Assembly (NCBI RefSeq): GCF_000004195.4
Contig: NC_030680.2
Span: 152,294,672-152,358,671 of the forward strand
Reading direction: 5' to 3'
Source: Xenopus tropicalis
Taxonomy: Eukaryota > Chordata > Amphibia > Anura > Pipidae
DNA: 64,000 nucleotides
Positions 1 to 10,161 of the stretch are shown piece after piece; positions within the stretch are counted from its first letter, which is position 1, and each line of letters begins with the position of its first letter. The notes under the pieces were generated by a model. The model was not told the origin of the DNA. It searched no databases and worked only from the letters and a program-made list of their open reading frames with translations. The translations under genes were made by a program, and so were the position numbers.

Positions 1-478
1 TTATGGGGCACTGTTTATCTCTAAATGACCCTGTTACACAGCAAATAATTCCCTCTGCCATTTAACATTTTATTCTTGAACCAACAAATGTATTTGTAGC
101 TGTAATATTGGTGTGTAGGCGCCATCTCAGTGCCTTGTGCCTGAGCTTTCAGCCAGCGCTACCCATTAGAACTGCTTTCAGCTAACCTATTGTTTCTCCT
201 ACTCCCATGTAACTGGAGGAGTCCCAAGCCGGACTTTGATTTCTTATTATGGAGTGCTATTCGGATACCGACTGGGAGCTGCTATCTTGATCCCTTCCCA
301 TTGTTCTGCTGATCAGCTGCTGGGGGTGAGGGGGGGGATATCACTCCAACTTGCAGCGCAGCAGTAAAGTGTGAGTGAAGTTAATCAGAGCACAGGTCAC
401 ATGGCTGTGGCACCCTGGGAAATGAAGAATATGGCTAGCCCCATTAGTAATAGTAATTGTTTTTCCTTGTGTTTCCAG
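1..478 (+). other. fam120a: Intron of fam120a upstream of the first visible exon
   Basis: No coding exon is recognised here. The segment ends in the acceptor TTTCCAG that precedes the exon at 479, so it is taken as intron. The first 60 bases resemble the ends of dispersed frog repeats. The N-terminal half of fam120a must lie before the window. Confidence 0.7.
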
Positions 479-703
479 GCAGAAGTTCCTTCTCCTTCTG
501 GATCGGGGAATAAGGGAACTGATAAAAAAGCCAACCAACCTGGACACATGCAGATCCCTTGTCTTCTGTCAATGCCGACCCGGAACCACATGGATATCAC
601 AACTCCACCTCTCCCCCAAGTGGCACCGGAAGTACTGAGAGTTGCAGAACATCGCCACAAAAAGGGCTTAATGTATCCTTACATATTCCACGTGCTGACT
701 AAG
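479..703 (+). CDS. fam120a: fam120a exon (75 codons, phase 0-0)
   Basis: The acceptor TTTCCAG ends at 478 and the donor GTAGGG starts at 704. The exon encodes the conserved stretch PCLLSMPTRNHMDITTPPLP and ends in YPYIFHVLTK. The upstream part of the same open frame (371-478) is intron read-through and includes the acceptor, so the ATG at 371 is not a start. Confidence 0.93.
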
Positions 704-3700
704 GTAGGGCCCCTGTGTTACTGCCTCTGGCTTTCATAAATGGGGGGGGGGGGGTTCACCTTTTACGTTAACATAATATGTTATAGAATTACCTATTCCT
801 CAATTGGTCTTCATTACTTATTATGTATAGTTTTTTATTTATTTGCCTTCCTCTTCTCCCTCTTCCCAGCTTTCAAATGGGGGTCGCTGACCCTGGCAGC
901 CAGAAACGATTCCACTGTAAAGCTACAAATGTATTATTATTGTTACTTTTATTTATTTCTCTATACAGCCCCTCTACTATTCATATTCTTATGTCTTGTT
1001 TAAACCACTGCCCGGTTGCTAGGTTAAATAAGACCCTAGCAACCACATAGCTGCTAAAATAACAAGGGGACACCAAGTTAAATAACTGAAAAGAAATAAA
1101 TAATGAAGACCAGTTGCAAATTGTCTGAGAATATCAATGTCTACATCATATTAAAAGCTAATTTACAGGTGAACTTCCCCTTTAATACATAGTCCTACAA
1201 GCCCAGCTCTAACCCCTCTCTATTCATGTTTTCTCTCATAGGGGGAAATGAAAATTCCAGTTACTATTGAAGATGAAATCAACAAGGACCTGCCCCCTGC
1301 CGCCATCTTGTACAGGCCAGTTCGCCAGTATGTTTATGGGGTGCTGTTCAGCCTGGCAGAAAGCAGGAAGAAAGCGGAACGACTTGCTTTCCGGAAGAAC
1401 AGAATGCCGCCAGAGTGTAAGTGCCGGCGGTGCCGGGGTCTCTCCTATTGGGCTCTGCCCCTTTCTGTTGTCTATTGGCCTCCCTTGTTCTTATTCATCT
1501 TATTCTCATCTAACCTGCAGTTTATGTTCCAGACTTACCGGTCATCATTAAGGAATGGGCAGCCTACAAGGGCAAGTCCCCCCAGACCCCCGAGTTAGTG
1601 GAAGCACTGGCTTTCAGGGAATGGACCTGCCCCAACCTGAAGAAGCTGTGGCTAGGGAAAGCCGTTGAGGACAAAAACAGAAGAATGAGAGCTTTCCTGG
1701 CGTGTATGAGATCCGATACCCCCGCCATGCTCAATCCGGCTAATGTGCCCACCCATTTAATGGTGCTGTGTTGTGTCCTACGGTCAGTACTAACAGCAGC
1801 TGCCACTTATTGTAACACCCAATAACTACTAGTTGCACTAAGGCATATCATTGGTTAGGGATTTTAAAGGAGAAGGAAACCATTTTGGCACTTTACTGCC
1901 AATAGATTTGCCACATTAGTGCCACCTAGAACCCTATATTTATTCTGCAGAAAGCTTTACCTGCCTGAGTAACAGCCCTAGCAGCTCCCTCTGTTTGTTT
2001 AAGATAGCAGCTGCCATTTTAGCTTGGACTCAGTAGCTTCCTGCTGCAGCTCTGGCTGCTGGTAGCTCAGATTACACCGAGTTGGGAGCGAATTCTGATG
2101 GGAGGTGGGGAGCGTATTCTGATGGGAGGGGAAGCAGTTGAAGGGGGGTGAGAGAGAGAAGAAAACTGCACAGACTCGTGCCCATAAGCACTCACAGAAT
2201 GCTGCAGTCCTCTATCAAAAGAAACACATGATTTCTTGTCGTCTTTTGTGTATAAATGATGTTCTGTGTCAGAATTCCTGCTTTTAGAAAAGAGAGAAGG
2301 AATTCTGACACAGAAGAACATGTGACACAAAGGAAGACAAGAAAGCCTGTGTTTCTTTTGATAGATGAGTGCAGAGTTTCTGTGAGTGCTTATGGCTGCA
2401 TTTACATAGACCTTTCTGATAAAGCTACTGAGTATGTACCTTTCCTTCTCCTTTAAGCACATCTGTAGGTTTTTATTTGTTTTTGTTGAAAATTGTGCTC
2501 GGTATCTTTGGACGGGCAGAGTTAAACACGGCTTTGGTTGCAGGTATATGGTGCAGTGGCCCGGAATCCGGATACTGCGCAGGCAGGAGCTTGACGCCTT
2601 CCTTGCCCAGGCAATATCCCCAAAGCTCTATGAACCCGATCAGCTGCAGGAGCTAAAGGTAACGGCACGGAAATAACATTGCCTGGGAGTTAAGTTATAG
2701 GCAGGAGTTTCACGAAGGGCACGTAGTTCTGCAAGCACCTCCTGGCAATATACAGAGAAGGAATGTTCTGGGCACACAATAAGCTGTACCCCCATACTGT
2801 ACTGTCTAAGGGAAACACTATGGCCCCCTACCCATATGTATAAATACAAATATACAGAGAGGGAATGTTCTGGGCACACAATAAGCTGTACCCCCATACT
2901 GTACTGTCTAAGGGAAACACTATGGCACCCCCTACCCATATGTATAAATACAAATATACAGAGAGGGAATGTTCTGGGCACACAATAAGCTGTACCCCCA
3001 TACTGTACTGTCTAAGGGAAACACTATGGCACCCCCTACCCATATGTATAAATACAAATATACAGAGAAGGAATGTTCTGGGCACACAATAAGCTGTACC
3101 CCCATACTGTACTGTCTAAGGGAAACACTATGGCACCCCCTACCCATATGTATAAATACAAATATACAGAGAAGGAATGTTCTGGGCACACAATAAGCTG
3201 TACCCCCATACTGTACTGTCTAAGGGAAACACTATGGCACCCCTACCCATATGTATAAATACAAATATACAGAGAAGGAATGTTCTGGGCACACAATAAG
3301 CTCTACCCCCATACTGTACTGTCTAAGGGAAACACTATGGCACCCCCTACCCATATGTATAAATACAAATATACAGAGAAGGAATGTTCTGGGCACACAA
3401 TAAGCTGTACCCCATACTGTACTGTCTAAGGGAAACACTATGGCACCCCCTACCCATATGTATAAATACAAATATACAGAGAGGGAATGTTCTGGGCACA
3501 CAATAAGCTGTACCCCCATACTGTACTGTCTAAGGGAAACACTATGGCACCCCCTACCCATATGTATAATACAAATATACAGAGAAGGAATGTTCTGGGC
3601 ACACAATAAGCTGTACCCCATACTGTACTGTCTAAGGGAAACACTATGGCACCCCCTACCCATATGTATAAATACAAATATACAGAGAGAAGGAATGTTC

Positions 3701-6700
3701 TGGGCACACAATAAGCTGTACCCCATACTGTACTGTCTAAGGGAAACAATATGGCCACTGTAGCAGCAGTTTAGAATTCCTACCTCTATCCTCCCTATTG
3801 GTGGGTTCCAGCCCAAAAACCCCGGCGCTTCTCTTGTTGCAGATTGATAACCTAGACCCCAGGGGAATTCAGCTGTCGGCTTTGTTCATGAGCGGAGTGG
3901 ACATGGCGTTCCTGGCTAACGATGCCTGCGGCCAGCCAATCCCGTGGGAGCACTGCTGCCCTTGGATGTATTTTGATGGGAAGCTGCTGCAGGCCAAGCT
4001 GAATAAAGCCACCAGGGAGAAGGCTTCACTCATTGACCTCTGTGATGGTCAGGTAAGTGGCCCACCCCTCAGGTGAGTGTATTTAGGCCGTCGCTAATAG
4101 TGAGACATTAGTGTCGAAAATGCAGTTATACAATATTCTACCTCCCTGCCGCCATTTCAACGTACGATTTGTCCATCAACGAAATGCTAACAATGAAAAT
4201 TTGCAAACCTGCCTGACCGATTTTCTGACCAAAGTCAGATGAAAAATTACCAGATATGGGTTCATTCAGTGCCCACTAACTGTCAGATAATTTGATGGAT
4301 TTGTCGGATCGCACTGAAATTGGTCGTTAGGGAGGGAAACATTTTTACGTATAAGGCCAGCTTAACGAGCGTGACTGGGCAGGCAGGGGCAAAACCCACT
4401 CACTGGGGTTTGCAATTGGTCTTCATTTTTATAATTCTTTTAATTTTGTTCGGCAGCTCTGCAGCTAGGAGTTTCTGTGGCTATTTAGTTGCTAGGGTCC
4501 AAATTACCTTAGCAACCAGGGAGCGGTTTGAACGAGAGGCGGGTATATGAATAGGGGAGGGGCTGAATAGAAAGATAAGGAATAAAAAGTAACAGTAACA
4601 ATAAAACTGGAGCCTCACAGAGCAATAGGGATTGGCTGCCGGGGTCAGTGACCCCCATTTGAAAGCTGCAAAGATGTAGAAGAAGAAGAAGGGAAATAAT
4701 TAAAAAAAACAAACAATGAAGACCAATTGAAAAGTTGCTTAGAATTGGCCTTTCTATAACATAATAAAAGATACGGTGAACCACTGCTTTAAAGTAAAAT
4801 CCGCTGCCCCAATGCACTGACTGACTCGTTAGCACATTAATTAATGGATCTATTTATAAGAACTTATTATATTGGGATCGGTGAGCAGCCACTTGCGCTT
4901 TCTAGCAGGGCAGTGACTGCTTATTGGGCCCCTAGCAAGATCATAGGGCCCCCAAACTTACAGAACAAGACATTTTCCATAAACATATCAGTCAAAGGCC
5001 TTCTGGGCCCCTATAGTTCCTGGGCCCCCAGTTTGTGTTTCCTCTATAGTTGCACCCAAGAGCACACACAGGGGGAGCGGTCAGGAATATTGCCACTGTG
5101 CTTCTTTGCTGTTCATGGGGGGGGGCAGATAAACAACTTGTATAGGGCCCCAGAGTGTAGCGCAGTTTGCCTGACATTTTGTATTCCTGTTACCAGCATG
5201 CACTGCTGCACTGTCGCTCATCACTGACCCCCTTTTGTCTCTCTTTGCACTTTCCTTTGCAGGTGGAACTGGCCACCAAGGTGGAGAAAATGCGTCAGAG
5301 CATCCTGGAAGGGTTGCATTTCTCACGGCAAAATCACCCCTTCCGTTTCCACCTCCACCCGCGATGCCTTTCTACCCAGCTGCTATGTACCCCCGACCCT
5401 GTGGACCAATGCCACCACCTCAGGGCAGAGGGAGAGGATTCCCTGGTAAGCGCTGGCGTATAGTTATACAGTGTGCTTTATAGGGGCTCCTCACCTTTAC
5501 ATTTATCATGATGTAGATAGTGATATTCTGAGATTTGCAGTTGGTCTTCATTTTTTATTTTTAATGGTTTTTCAGTTATTTAGCTTTTTGTTCGGTATGG
5601 TTTTCCAGCAATCTGGTTGCTAGGGTCTTATTTTCCTTGGCAACCAGGCAGTAGTTTGAATAAAGGACTGAAATAAGTATTATAGAGGGGCTGAATAGAA
5701 AGATAAGGAATAAAAAGTAACAATAACAATAAAACTGGAGCCTCACAGAGCAATAGGGTTTGGCTGCCGGGGTCAGTGACCCCCATTTGAAAGCTGCAAA
5801 GAGAAAGAAGGGAAATAATTCAAAAACTATGAATAATGAAGACCAATTGCAAAATTACTAGGACATTTTATCACATGGAATATATAAAATGACAGATATT
5901 GATTCCCTTTTTCTCTCCGGCCTGCGCAGGAGTCCAACCCATGCCTTCTCAGGGAGGGAAGCTGGAGATCGCTGGCACGGTTGTAGGCCAGTGGGCAGGG
6001 ACCAGACGTGGGCGCGGGAGAGGACCATTTCCCCTGCAGGTGGTGTCTGTGGGCGGAGCCAATAGAGGGTAAGTACTGGGACCAGGGGCGTAACTGCAGA
6101 GGCTGCAGGGGCCCCCAGAAGTTATAAGGGGCCCCACAAGGCCCTAATTAATGGACGTTTTGGGGGCCCTAAAATGACTTTGCTGTGGGGGCACTGGCTC
6201 AGACCTTATGTAACCCATTAAAGTCAATGGGACAAATTGAGGCATTAAGGAATTTCTTATGCGCAGTGTTACAGAGGGTTATAGTTTCTCTATAAATTAT
6301 CATTTATTTATTGCATTGTATTTAAAGGAGAACTAAAGCCTAACTAAAGAAGTAGGGTAGAAATGTTGTACATTATGTTATGGGTTTCTGTACCGGCCCA
6401 AGGCAACCCCAGCCCTTCAGCAGGGAAGATCTGTTCCCCCAAAGATGCCCCAGTAGCCCCCATCCCCATTTACTGCACTTTCTCTGGGCTGCTGTCAGTT
6501 GCTGAGCTTTGGGACCAACTCACAATATACTGTATTTATATAATATAAATGTCACAATATACTGTATATATAGGATAAACATGTCACAATATTTAGGCTT
6601 ATTAATAATTAATACAGATAATTACAACATGGCAGATTAGAAACCAGTGCAGTCAGCATCAGAATATAATAATCAGCCCTGTAGCATAGGCTTAGATGAA

Positions 6701-8601
6701 AGTTAAACCTCAAATTCTGCTTGATAATTAGTGAGAACCCCAACAGCTGCCCAGAGCCCACTGAGCACGTGCAGTGCCACTGACACTTTCCTAGATGGAG
6801 ACCACGGTAAATACCTGAATCATTGCTGCTATAGAGATGCTGACGCTTTAGGCCGGTACAGTCAGTACAGTATATAAATATAGCATTTTTAGCCATATTC
6901 AATTTTAGTGTTCGGTTTCCCTTTAAGTGCCCTACTTGCAGGAGCTCAGGTCTATTTGGCGCACTGGGGTTCGTCCCCCAACACCGGGCCTCGCTGCACT
7001 TACCCATTATGTGACATAATTGCTTTCAGTATTCTACCTGCAGCAGACTAATCCCATTGGTTGCTATTGGTTACTGCCGTTTTGGCCGATGTTAGTAAAT
7101 GAGCCCCTGTAGGCGCCATAGTGGGTGCAATTGGCTCTGAGCTAGAGGGGTATTAGGGGGCTTGGGCCCCGCCCACTTGGCTTAAACTCTTTTTCTTTGT
7201 GCCAGACGCCCAAGAGGAGTTATATCCACCCCAATTATACGGACTTTCGGAAGAGGGGCAGATACTACGGAAGAGGATTTAAGAACCAAGGGCCACCACA
7301 GGTAACCCCCGGCGTGGGCATTTCAGGGGCAAAACTCTTTCTGCATCATGTACAGTGAGATTTCAGCACCCATGTCTGTCCAGTAGCAATGTCATTGTTT
7401 GTACCCACCCCAAGTCCCACAGCGCTGCCTGCACCCAGGGCAGATGGGACATGTCGTTATTACCCTGTATTGCCATCTACAGGTAGCTCAGCTTAAAGCA
7501 GAAGGAAAGGCAATTTGGCATTTTACTGCCACATTAGAGCCCTATATTTATTCTGCAGAAAGCTTTACCTGCCTGAGTAACAGCCCTAGCAGCTCCCTCT
7601 GTTTGTTTCAGATAGCAGCTGCCATTTTAGCTTGGTCTCAGTAGCTTCCTGCTGCAGCTCTGGCTGCTGGTAGATCAGATTGGTTGATTGGGAGGGGAAG
7701 TGAATTCTGATGGGAGGAGAGAGGTAGAGAGGAGCAAACTGAGCAGACTCATGCTGGTGCCCTAAAGGATTTTCCTGAGAGCAGGAAGTCTGACACAGAA
7801 GAACATGTGTACTGAAAGAGAAGAGAAATCCGGTGTTAGAGGACTCAGTGCAGCTTATGGCTGTATTTCTGATAAGAAAAGGTAAAAACTATCAGTGGAA
7901 ATTTGTTTAGCTCAGTGGAAGTGCAGGTAAATAAAGCCCACCCTCTGTTTGGGGGAAACAATACCATTTTGTGTGAAATGGCAGGGGTAATAGCAGCAAG
8001 GCAGGGGTAATAGCGGAGGAGAAGAGAGAGCGAATAGAGAGAAGAGAGAGCGAATAGAGGAGAAGAGAGAGCGAATAGAAGAGAAGAGAGAGTGTTTCTG
8101 TTCCAGATTTGGCTCATCTTTCCCATCTGTAGGCCACATCTGGGCTGGTCTATCTTTGACTCCCAGGCTATTGCCAAACTGCAGCTCCCAGCACCACCTC
8201 TGTGCCCAAAGCCGCTCCCCCCGGGGCTAATGATTTCTTTGGTCTTTTACATATATGAGTTGTGTTGTTTTTCCTCTGTTTTGCTGTAGGCCAAGCCTCC
8301 TTACGCTACTTCGGCTGAAGAAGTGGCCAAAGAGCTTAAGACACAGTCGGAAGACTCCAAATCATCAGCAGTGTCTTCAGACGGATCCCTCGCCGAGAAC
8401 GGTTTGGCCAGCGAGGAGGCGCCGGCCTCTCAGATGAACGGGGGCTCGGGAGAAGCGAGGGCTTCCAGCAACTCCGAAAGTGCCTTAAGCAGTGACTCTA
8501 AGTTGTGCAATACAAACCCTCACCTAAATGCACTAAACGCAGACAGCGTGCGCCACAAGGAGCAGCCTCTAGAGGGCGCTGTCGCTAATAAAGAAGAATA
8601 A
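479..8601 (+). CDS. fam120a: FAM120A (constitutive coactivator of PPAR-gamma-like protein 1), 3' half, nine exons
   Basis: This is the C-terminal part, about 568 residues, of FAM120A/OSSA. The mammalian protein is a large RNA-binding scaffold (roughly 1,100 residues) that links Src-family kinases to PI3K signalling under oxidative stress and binds mRNAs. Exons: 479-703, 1242-1416, 1533-1782, 2544-2658, 3843-4052, 5263-5445, 5930-6068, 7206-7301 and 8290-8601, all GT-AG with matching phases. The C-terminal region has RG-rich segments (GRGRGFPG, RRGRGRGPF, then GRG-RYYGRG after correction), as expected for the RNA-binding end. The last exon ends in NKEE-stop and contains SAEEVAKELK, SSDGSLAEN and CNTNPHLNAL, which fit FAM120A rather than the paralogues FAM120B or FAM120C as I recall them. 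Two exons carry apparent one-base deletions in homopolymers, near 5340 and 7255. They look like consensus errors rather than true gene death, because the frame stays conserved on both sides. Confidence 0.95.
704..1241 (+). other. fam120a: fam120a intron holding an inverted-repeat element
   Basis: Most of this intron is a dispersed element (see 743-1185). No exon is seen in it. Confidence 0.85.
743..1185. mobile_element. MITE-like element, GGTGAAC/GTTCACC termini
   Basis: One end reads GGTTCACCTTTT near 750. The other reads GGTGAACTTCCCCTTTAA, ending at TTAA 1182-1185. The inside carries a conserved core (AGCTTTCAAATGGGGGTC, then TGACC and GGCAGCC) and a later CTAGCAACCA block. The same core recurs at about 4383-4800, 5528-5880 and 63200-63575, so it is a dispersed family. 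The TTAA end suggests a T2/Kolobok-type element, which is an inference. Confidence 0.75.
1242..1416 (+). CDS. fam120a: fam120a exon (phase 0-1)
   Basis: The acceptor CTCATAG is followed by GGG GAA ATG and the donor GTAAGT starts at 1417. The exon encodes conserved FAM120 sequence including DLPPAAILYRPVRQYVYGVL and LAFRKNRMPPE. The final T joins the next exon to make a Tyr codon. Confidence 0.95.
1533..1782 (+). CDS. fam120a: fam120a exon (phase 1-2)
   Basis: The acceptor is TTCCAG, the donor GTCAGT starts at 1783, and the preceding intron is only 116 bp. The exon encodes LPVIIKEWAAYKGKSPQTPE through MLNPANVPTHLMVLCCVL, which is very strongly conserved FAM120A sequence. Choosing the acceptor at 1531-1532 rather than the CAG ending at 1520 keeps the conserved PVIIKEW frame. 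Confidence 0.96.
1783..2543 (+). other. fam120a: fam120a intron, mostly T2-type MITE
   Basis: The intron runs from donor GTCAGT to acceptor TTGCAG. About 590 of its 761 bases are the T2-type element at 1864-2456. No coding sequence is seen. Confidence 0.85.
1864..2456. mobile_element. T2-family MITE with perfect 16-bp inverted termini
   Basis: The left end TTAAAGGAGAAGGAAA (1864) and right end TTTCCTTCTCCTTTAA (ending 2456) are perfect reverse complements and include TTAA. TTAAAGGRR termini with TTAA target sites are the hallmark of the T2 (Kolobok-type) MITEs described in Xenopus. The two arms also pair internally (for example GAATTCTGACACAGAAG against CTTCTGTGTCAGAATTC-like sequence). No transposase is present, so the element is non-autonomous. 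Related copies lie at 7493-7885 and at the right edge of the window. Confidence 0.9.
2544..2658 (+). CDS. fam120a: fam120a exon (phase 2-0)
   Basis: The acceptor is TTGCAG and the donor GTAACG starts at 2659. The first base completes an Arg codon split by the intron. The exon encodes YMVQWPGIRILRRQELDAFL through PDQLQELK. Confidence 0.95.
2747..3754. repeat. 104-bp tandem array, about 9.7 copies
   Basis: Ten starts of GGGCACACAATAAGCT recur every 103-106 bp inside a fam120a intron. Copies are nearly identical. They differ by AGAAGG/AGAGGG, by the length of C runs and by single-base indels. Each unit also contains AGGAATGT (a TEAD-like core) and a GAA-NN-TTC pair. Short reading frames on both strands here are a by-product of the repeat. 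Confidence 0.97.
3843..4052 (+). CDS. fam120a: fam120a exon (70 codons, phase 0-0)
   Basis: The acceptor is TTGCAG and the donor GTAAGT starts at 4053. The exon encodes IDNLDPRGIQLSALFMSGVD and DACGQPIPWEHCCPWMYFDG, both highly conserved, and ends in LIDLCDGQ. Confidence 0.96.
4053..5262 (+). other. fam120a: fam120a intron with repeat-derived sequence
   Basis: This 1.2-kb intron contains a MITE-like element at about 4383-4800. From about 4880 to 5165 it holds GGGCCCC-rich sequence that resembles a decayed dispersed repeat. No exon is seen. The stretch 4080-4330 has no feature I can name. Confidence 0.75.
4383..4800. mobile_element. MITE-like element, second copy of the GGTGAAC family
   Basis: It shares the core GGGGTCAGTGACCCCCATTT and the CAATTGGTCTTCATTTTT/GAAGACCAATTG arms with the copies at 743-1185, 5528-5880 and 63200-63575. 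It ends near GGTGAACCACTGCTTTAAAG. Boundaries are approximate. Confidence 0.7.
5263..5445 (+). CDS. fam120a: fam120a exon with an apparent one-base deletion
   Basis: The acceptor is CTTTGCAG and the donor GTAAGC starts at 5446. The first half reads VEKMRQSILEGLHFSRQNH in frame. The conserved continuation LPFPPPPAMPFYPA and QGRGRGFPG is then found one frame over. One extra C in the CCCC run at 5337-5340 restores the frame and also makes the exon end in phase 1, as the next exon requires. Taken literally, the exon is frameshifted. Confidence 0.92.
5528..5880. mobile_element. MITE-like element, third copy of the GGTGAAC family
   Basis: It contains GTTGGTCTTCATTTTTT near the left end, the GGGGTCAGTGACCCCCATTT core and GAAGACCAATTGCAAA near the right end, matching the other copies in order. 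It occupies most of the intron between the exons ending at 5445 and starting at 5930. Ends are approximate. Confidence 0.7.
5930..6068 (+). CDS. fam120a: fam120a exon, RG-rich segment (phase 1-2)
   Basis: The acceptor is TGCGCAG and the donor GTAAGT starts at 6069. The exon encodes VQPMPSQGGKLEIAGTVVG followed by RRGRGRGPFPLQVVSVGG. The Arg-Gly run belongs to the C-terminal RNA-binding region. In human FAM120A, as I recall, an additional segment (GFGGPYGE and onward) lies between the previous exon and this one. I cannot find it in the intron here. Confidence 0.94.
6069..7205 (+). other. fam120a: fam120a intron with a T2-like MITE
   Basis: The intron holds a GGGGCCCC-rich decayed repeat at about 6085-6200 and the T2-like element at 6322-6926. 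A short ATTGGTTGCTATTGGTTACT block near 7057 is shared with palindromic elements elsewhere in the window. No exon is seen. Confidence 0.75.
6322..6926. mobile_element. T2-type MITE (TTAAAGGAGAACTAAA terminus)
   Basis: It begins with TTAAAGGAGAACTAAAGCC and ends with TTCGGTTTCCCTTTAA, so both ends carry TTAA and an imperfect inverted AAAGG terminus. The inside includes AT-rich TGTATATATAGG-type segments and no long reading frame. It belongs to the same broad TTAAAGG family as the other T2-type elements but to a different subfamily. Confidence 0.78.
7206..7301 (+). CDS. fam120a: fam120a exon with a second apparent one-base deletion
   Basis: The acceptor is TGCCAG and the donor GTAACC starts at 7302. 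The first part encodes RPRGVISTPIIRTFGRG in frame. The conserved GRYYGRGFKNQGPPQ that should follow is in the next frame. One extra G in the GGGG run at 7255-7258 restores it and gives the phase-0 end that the last exon needs. Confidence 0.92.
7493..7885. mobile_element. Decayed T2-family MITE
   Basis: It starts TTAAAGCAGAAGGAAAGG and shares long colinear stretches with the 1864-2456 element, such as TTTATTCTGCAGAAAGCTTT and AGCAGCTGCCATTTTAGCTT. The right terminus has lost its clear TTAA end, so the boundary is approximate. Confidence 0.78.
7995..8096. repeat. Purine-rich short tandem repeat
   Basis: GAAGAGAGAGCGAATAGA is repeated three to four times, with a unit of about 20-24 bp, just upstream of the last fam120a exon. 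Confidence 0.85.
8290..8601 (+). CDS. fam120a: fam120a terminal coding exon
   Basis: The acceptor GCTGTAG ends at 8289. The exon encodes AKPPYATSAEEVAKELKTQS, SSDGSLAENGLASEEAP and NTNPHLNALNADS, ends in VANKEE and stops with TAA at 8599-8601. The ATG at 8323 is internal and not a start. The serine/acidic tail matches the end of FAM120A, which is the basis for choosing this paralogue. The exon contains CCTCTAGAGGGCGC (8566-8579), one mismatch from the CTCF core. Confidence 0.96.
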   Translation, partial: AKPPYATSAEEVAKELKTQSEDSKSSAVSSDGSLAENGLASEEAPASQMNGGSGEARASSNSESALSSDSKLCNTNPHLNALNADSVRHKEQPLEGAVANKEE

Positions 8602-8947
8602 ACTTATTTTTTCTAGAGGGTGAAGGATCGGTAGAGTTAAGGGTAAGGAATATCTGGGGAGAAAGAGAGCCTACAGTTACGTACATTTTTTCCTTTCCGC
8701 AAGTGAAAAATGAGGATTTTGGAAATTCGGATCCCTCTTTTCGATAAGGCGACAAACGAAAAAGAAAAAAAGTTTATTTTATTAACCAGTCGTAGTCAAA
8801 ATGCTAAAGAGCCGATAAAACGAAGAGCGTTTGACTCCCGTACTGATAGAAACGCACGCGGTGCTTCAACTGGTTACGCGGAAAAACATAAGAACCGCTT
8901 GTGATTCTGTTTCTAGATGTAACACAACACACATTGGGCAGTTTCCG

Positions 8948-8981
8948 CACACACACACACGTATATATATATATATATATG
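8948..8981. repeat. (CA)n(TA)n microsatellite
   Basis: CACACACACACA is followed directly by TATATATATATATATATA within the fam120a 3'UTR. Confidence 0.95.
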
Positions 8982-10161
8982 AGTATAATTTGTAGTGTTT
9001 GGCACCATACGTACGCCATTAGATTTGATTTTCCATACGGGAGAAGCTCCGCCTTCACGATTATGGCAATGACAGAAAACGTTTTGTTCTTTTTCTTATT
9101 TTCATGGCGAGTTTCTTTTTTTTTTTTTTTTTATTGTGTTGGCGATGCCGATTGGGAGAGAACAAACGACGGAGCGACGTTATCGCGATACTGAACCAAT
9201 CATAGGAATAAATAAGCCCCTCCGGCCTTTGTTTCCTTCCAATCGCTCGCCCCGTGAGTAGCGCCGACTGTGCGTCCGTGATCGATGGAACGTTGTGCGG
9301 TTTTTCTGCCGTTAGACCGTTGGTACAACTCGAGCTGAACTCATGCATGGATCATAATTTTTAAGGTGTGTAGTTACTATTATGCATGTTCCTGTCCTTA
9401 CTCCGCCCTCCCAGTAATGTGCCCCATCGGCGGCGACAAAAAAAAACTATAAAACCGAAAAAAAAACCACAAAAAAGAGAAATAATCGGTTCTAGTCCTA
9501 TGAAAGGTGTTTAACTCTGTTTAGTCATTGGTCCTGCTCGGACCTAACGAATCTTGTGATTATTGACCTCTGTTGCATTTATTCTTCAACTAAAAAAACA
9601 ACAAAAAGACAAAAAAACCAAGTACTAATGATCCGTTTAACCCTCCGCGTTCCCTGGTGTATTCATTGCTGTATTGTTCTCTGTTGCTGGTTATATTCGC
9701 AAAATATGAAATTCTCCGTAAAAACATGGTAAAAATAATCATAAAAAAGTGCTTTTTGATCTTTTTAACCCCCCCCGACCCAGGAGGGTTTTAGTTTCCC
9801 TGTCGCGAGGGAAGCCCCGCCCCCTGCGTCACTTTCAATGTTTCTGTTTAGTGTCCCCCCCCCCCCCAATTTTTAAATGTGTTTCTGGAATTCAGATCAT
9901 TTCTTTCCGTTTGGTTTCTCCTCTAATCCCCCTAATGCTCTTCATCCCACATTAGTGATCAGAAATGAGGTGTAATTCCCCCATTCCTTGCCCCCCCCCC
10001 CCCCGCGCAAGAGCTACGTAGGTTTTATTAATGTAAGTTGGAGGGCGCTGAGCCCCATCTCATGGAATGCGCAAGAATGAACTGCTGTTGGTTCTGGTTG
10101 GTTGTAAGATGGACCGTGACGAGATTGGATTGAAGGCAATTGAATGCAACTTACAATGCTT

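Larger units (their letters stand above)
7302..8289 (+). other. fam120a: Last fam120a intron, repeat-rich
   Basis: The intron holds a T2-type MITE remnant (7493-7885) and a purine-rich repeat (about 7995-8096). The acceptor is TTGCTGTAG at 8281-8289. No further exon is seen. Confidence 0.75.

Noticed and set aside
371..478. ATG-initiated frame leading into the first fam120a exon
   Set aside because: The region is intronic and contains the acceptor TTTCCAG. The conserved protein begins exactly at 479.
2747..3754. Short frames on both strands with GHTISCTP and CHSVSLRQYS repeats
   Set aside because: They are translations of the 104-bp intronic tandem array of fam120a.
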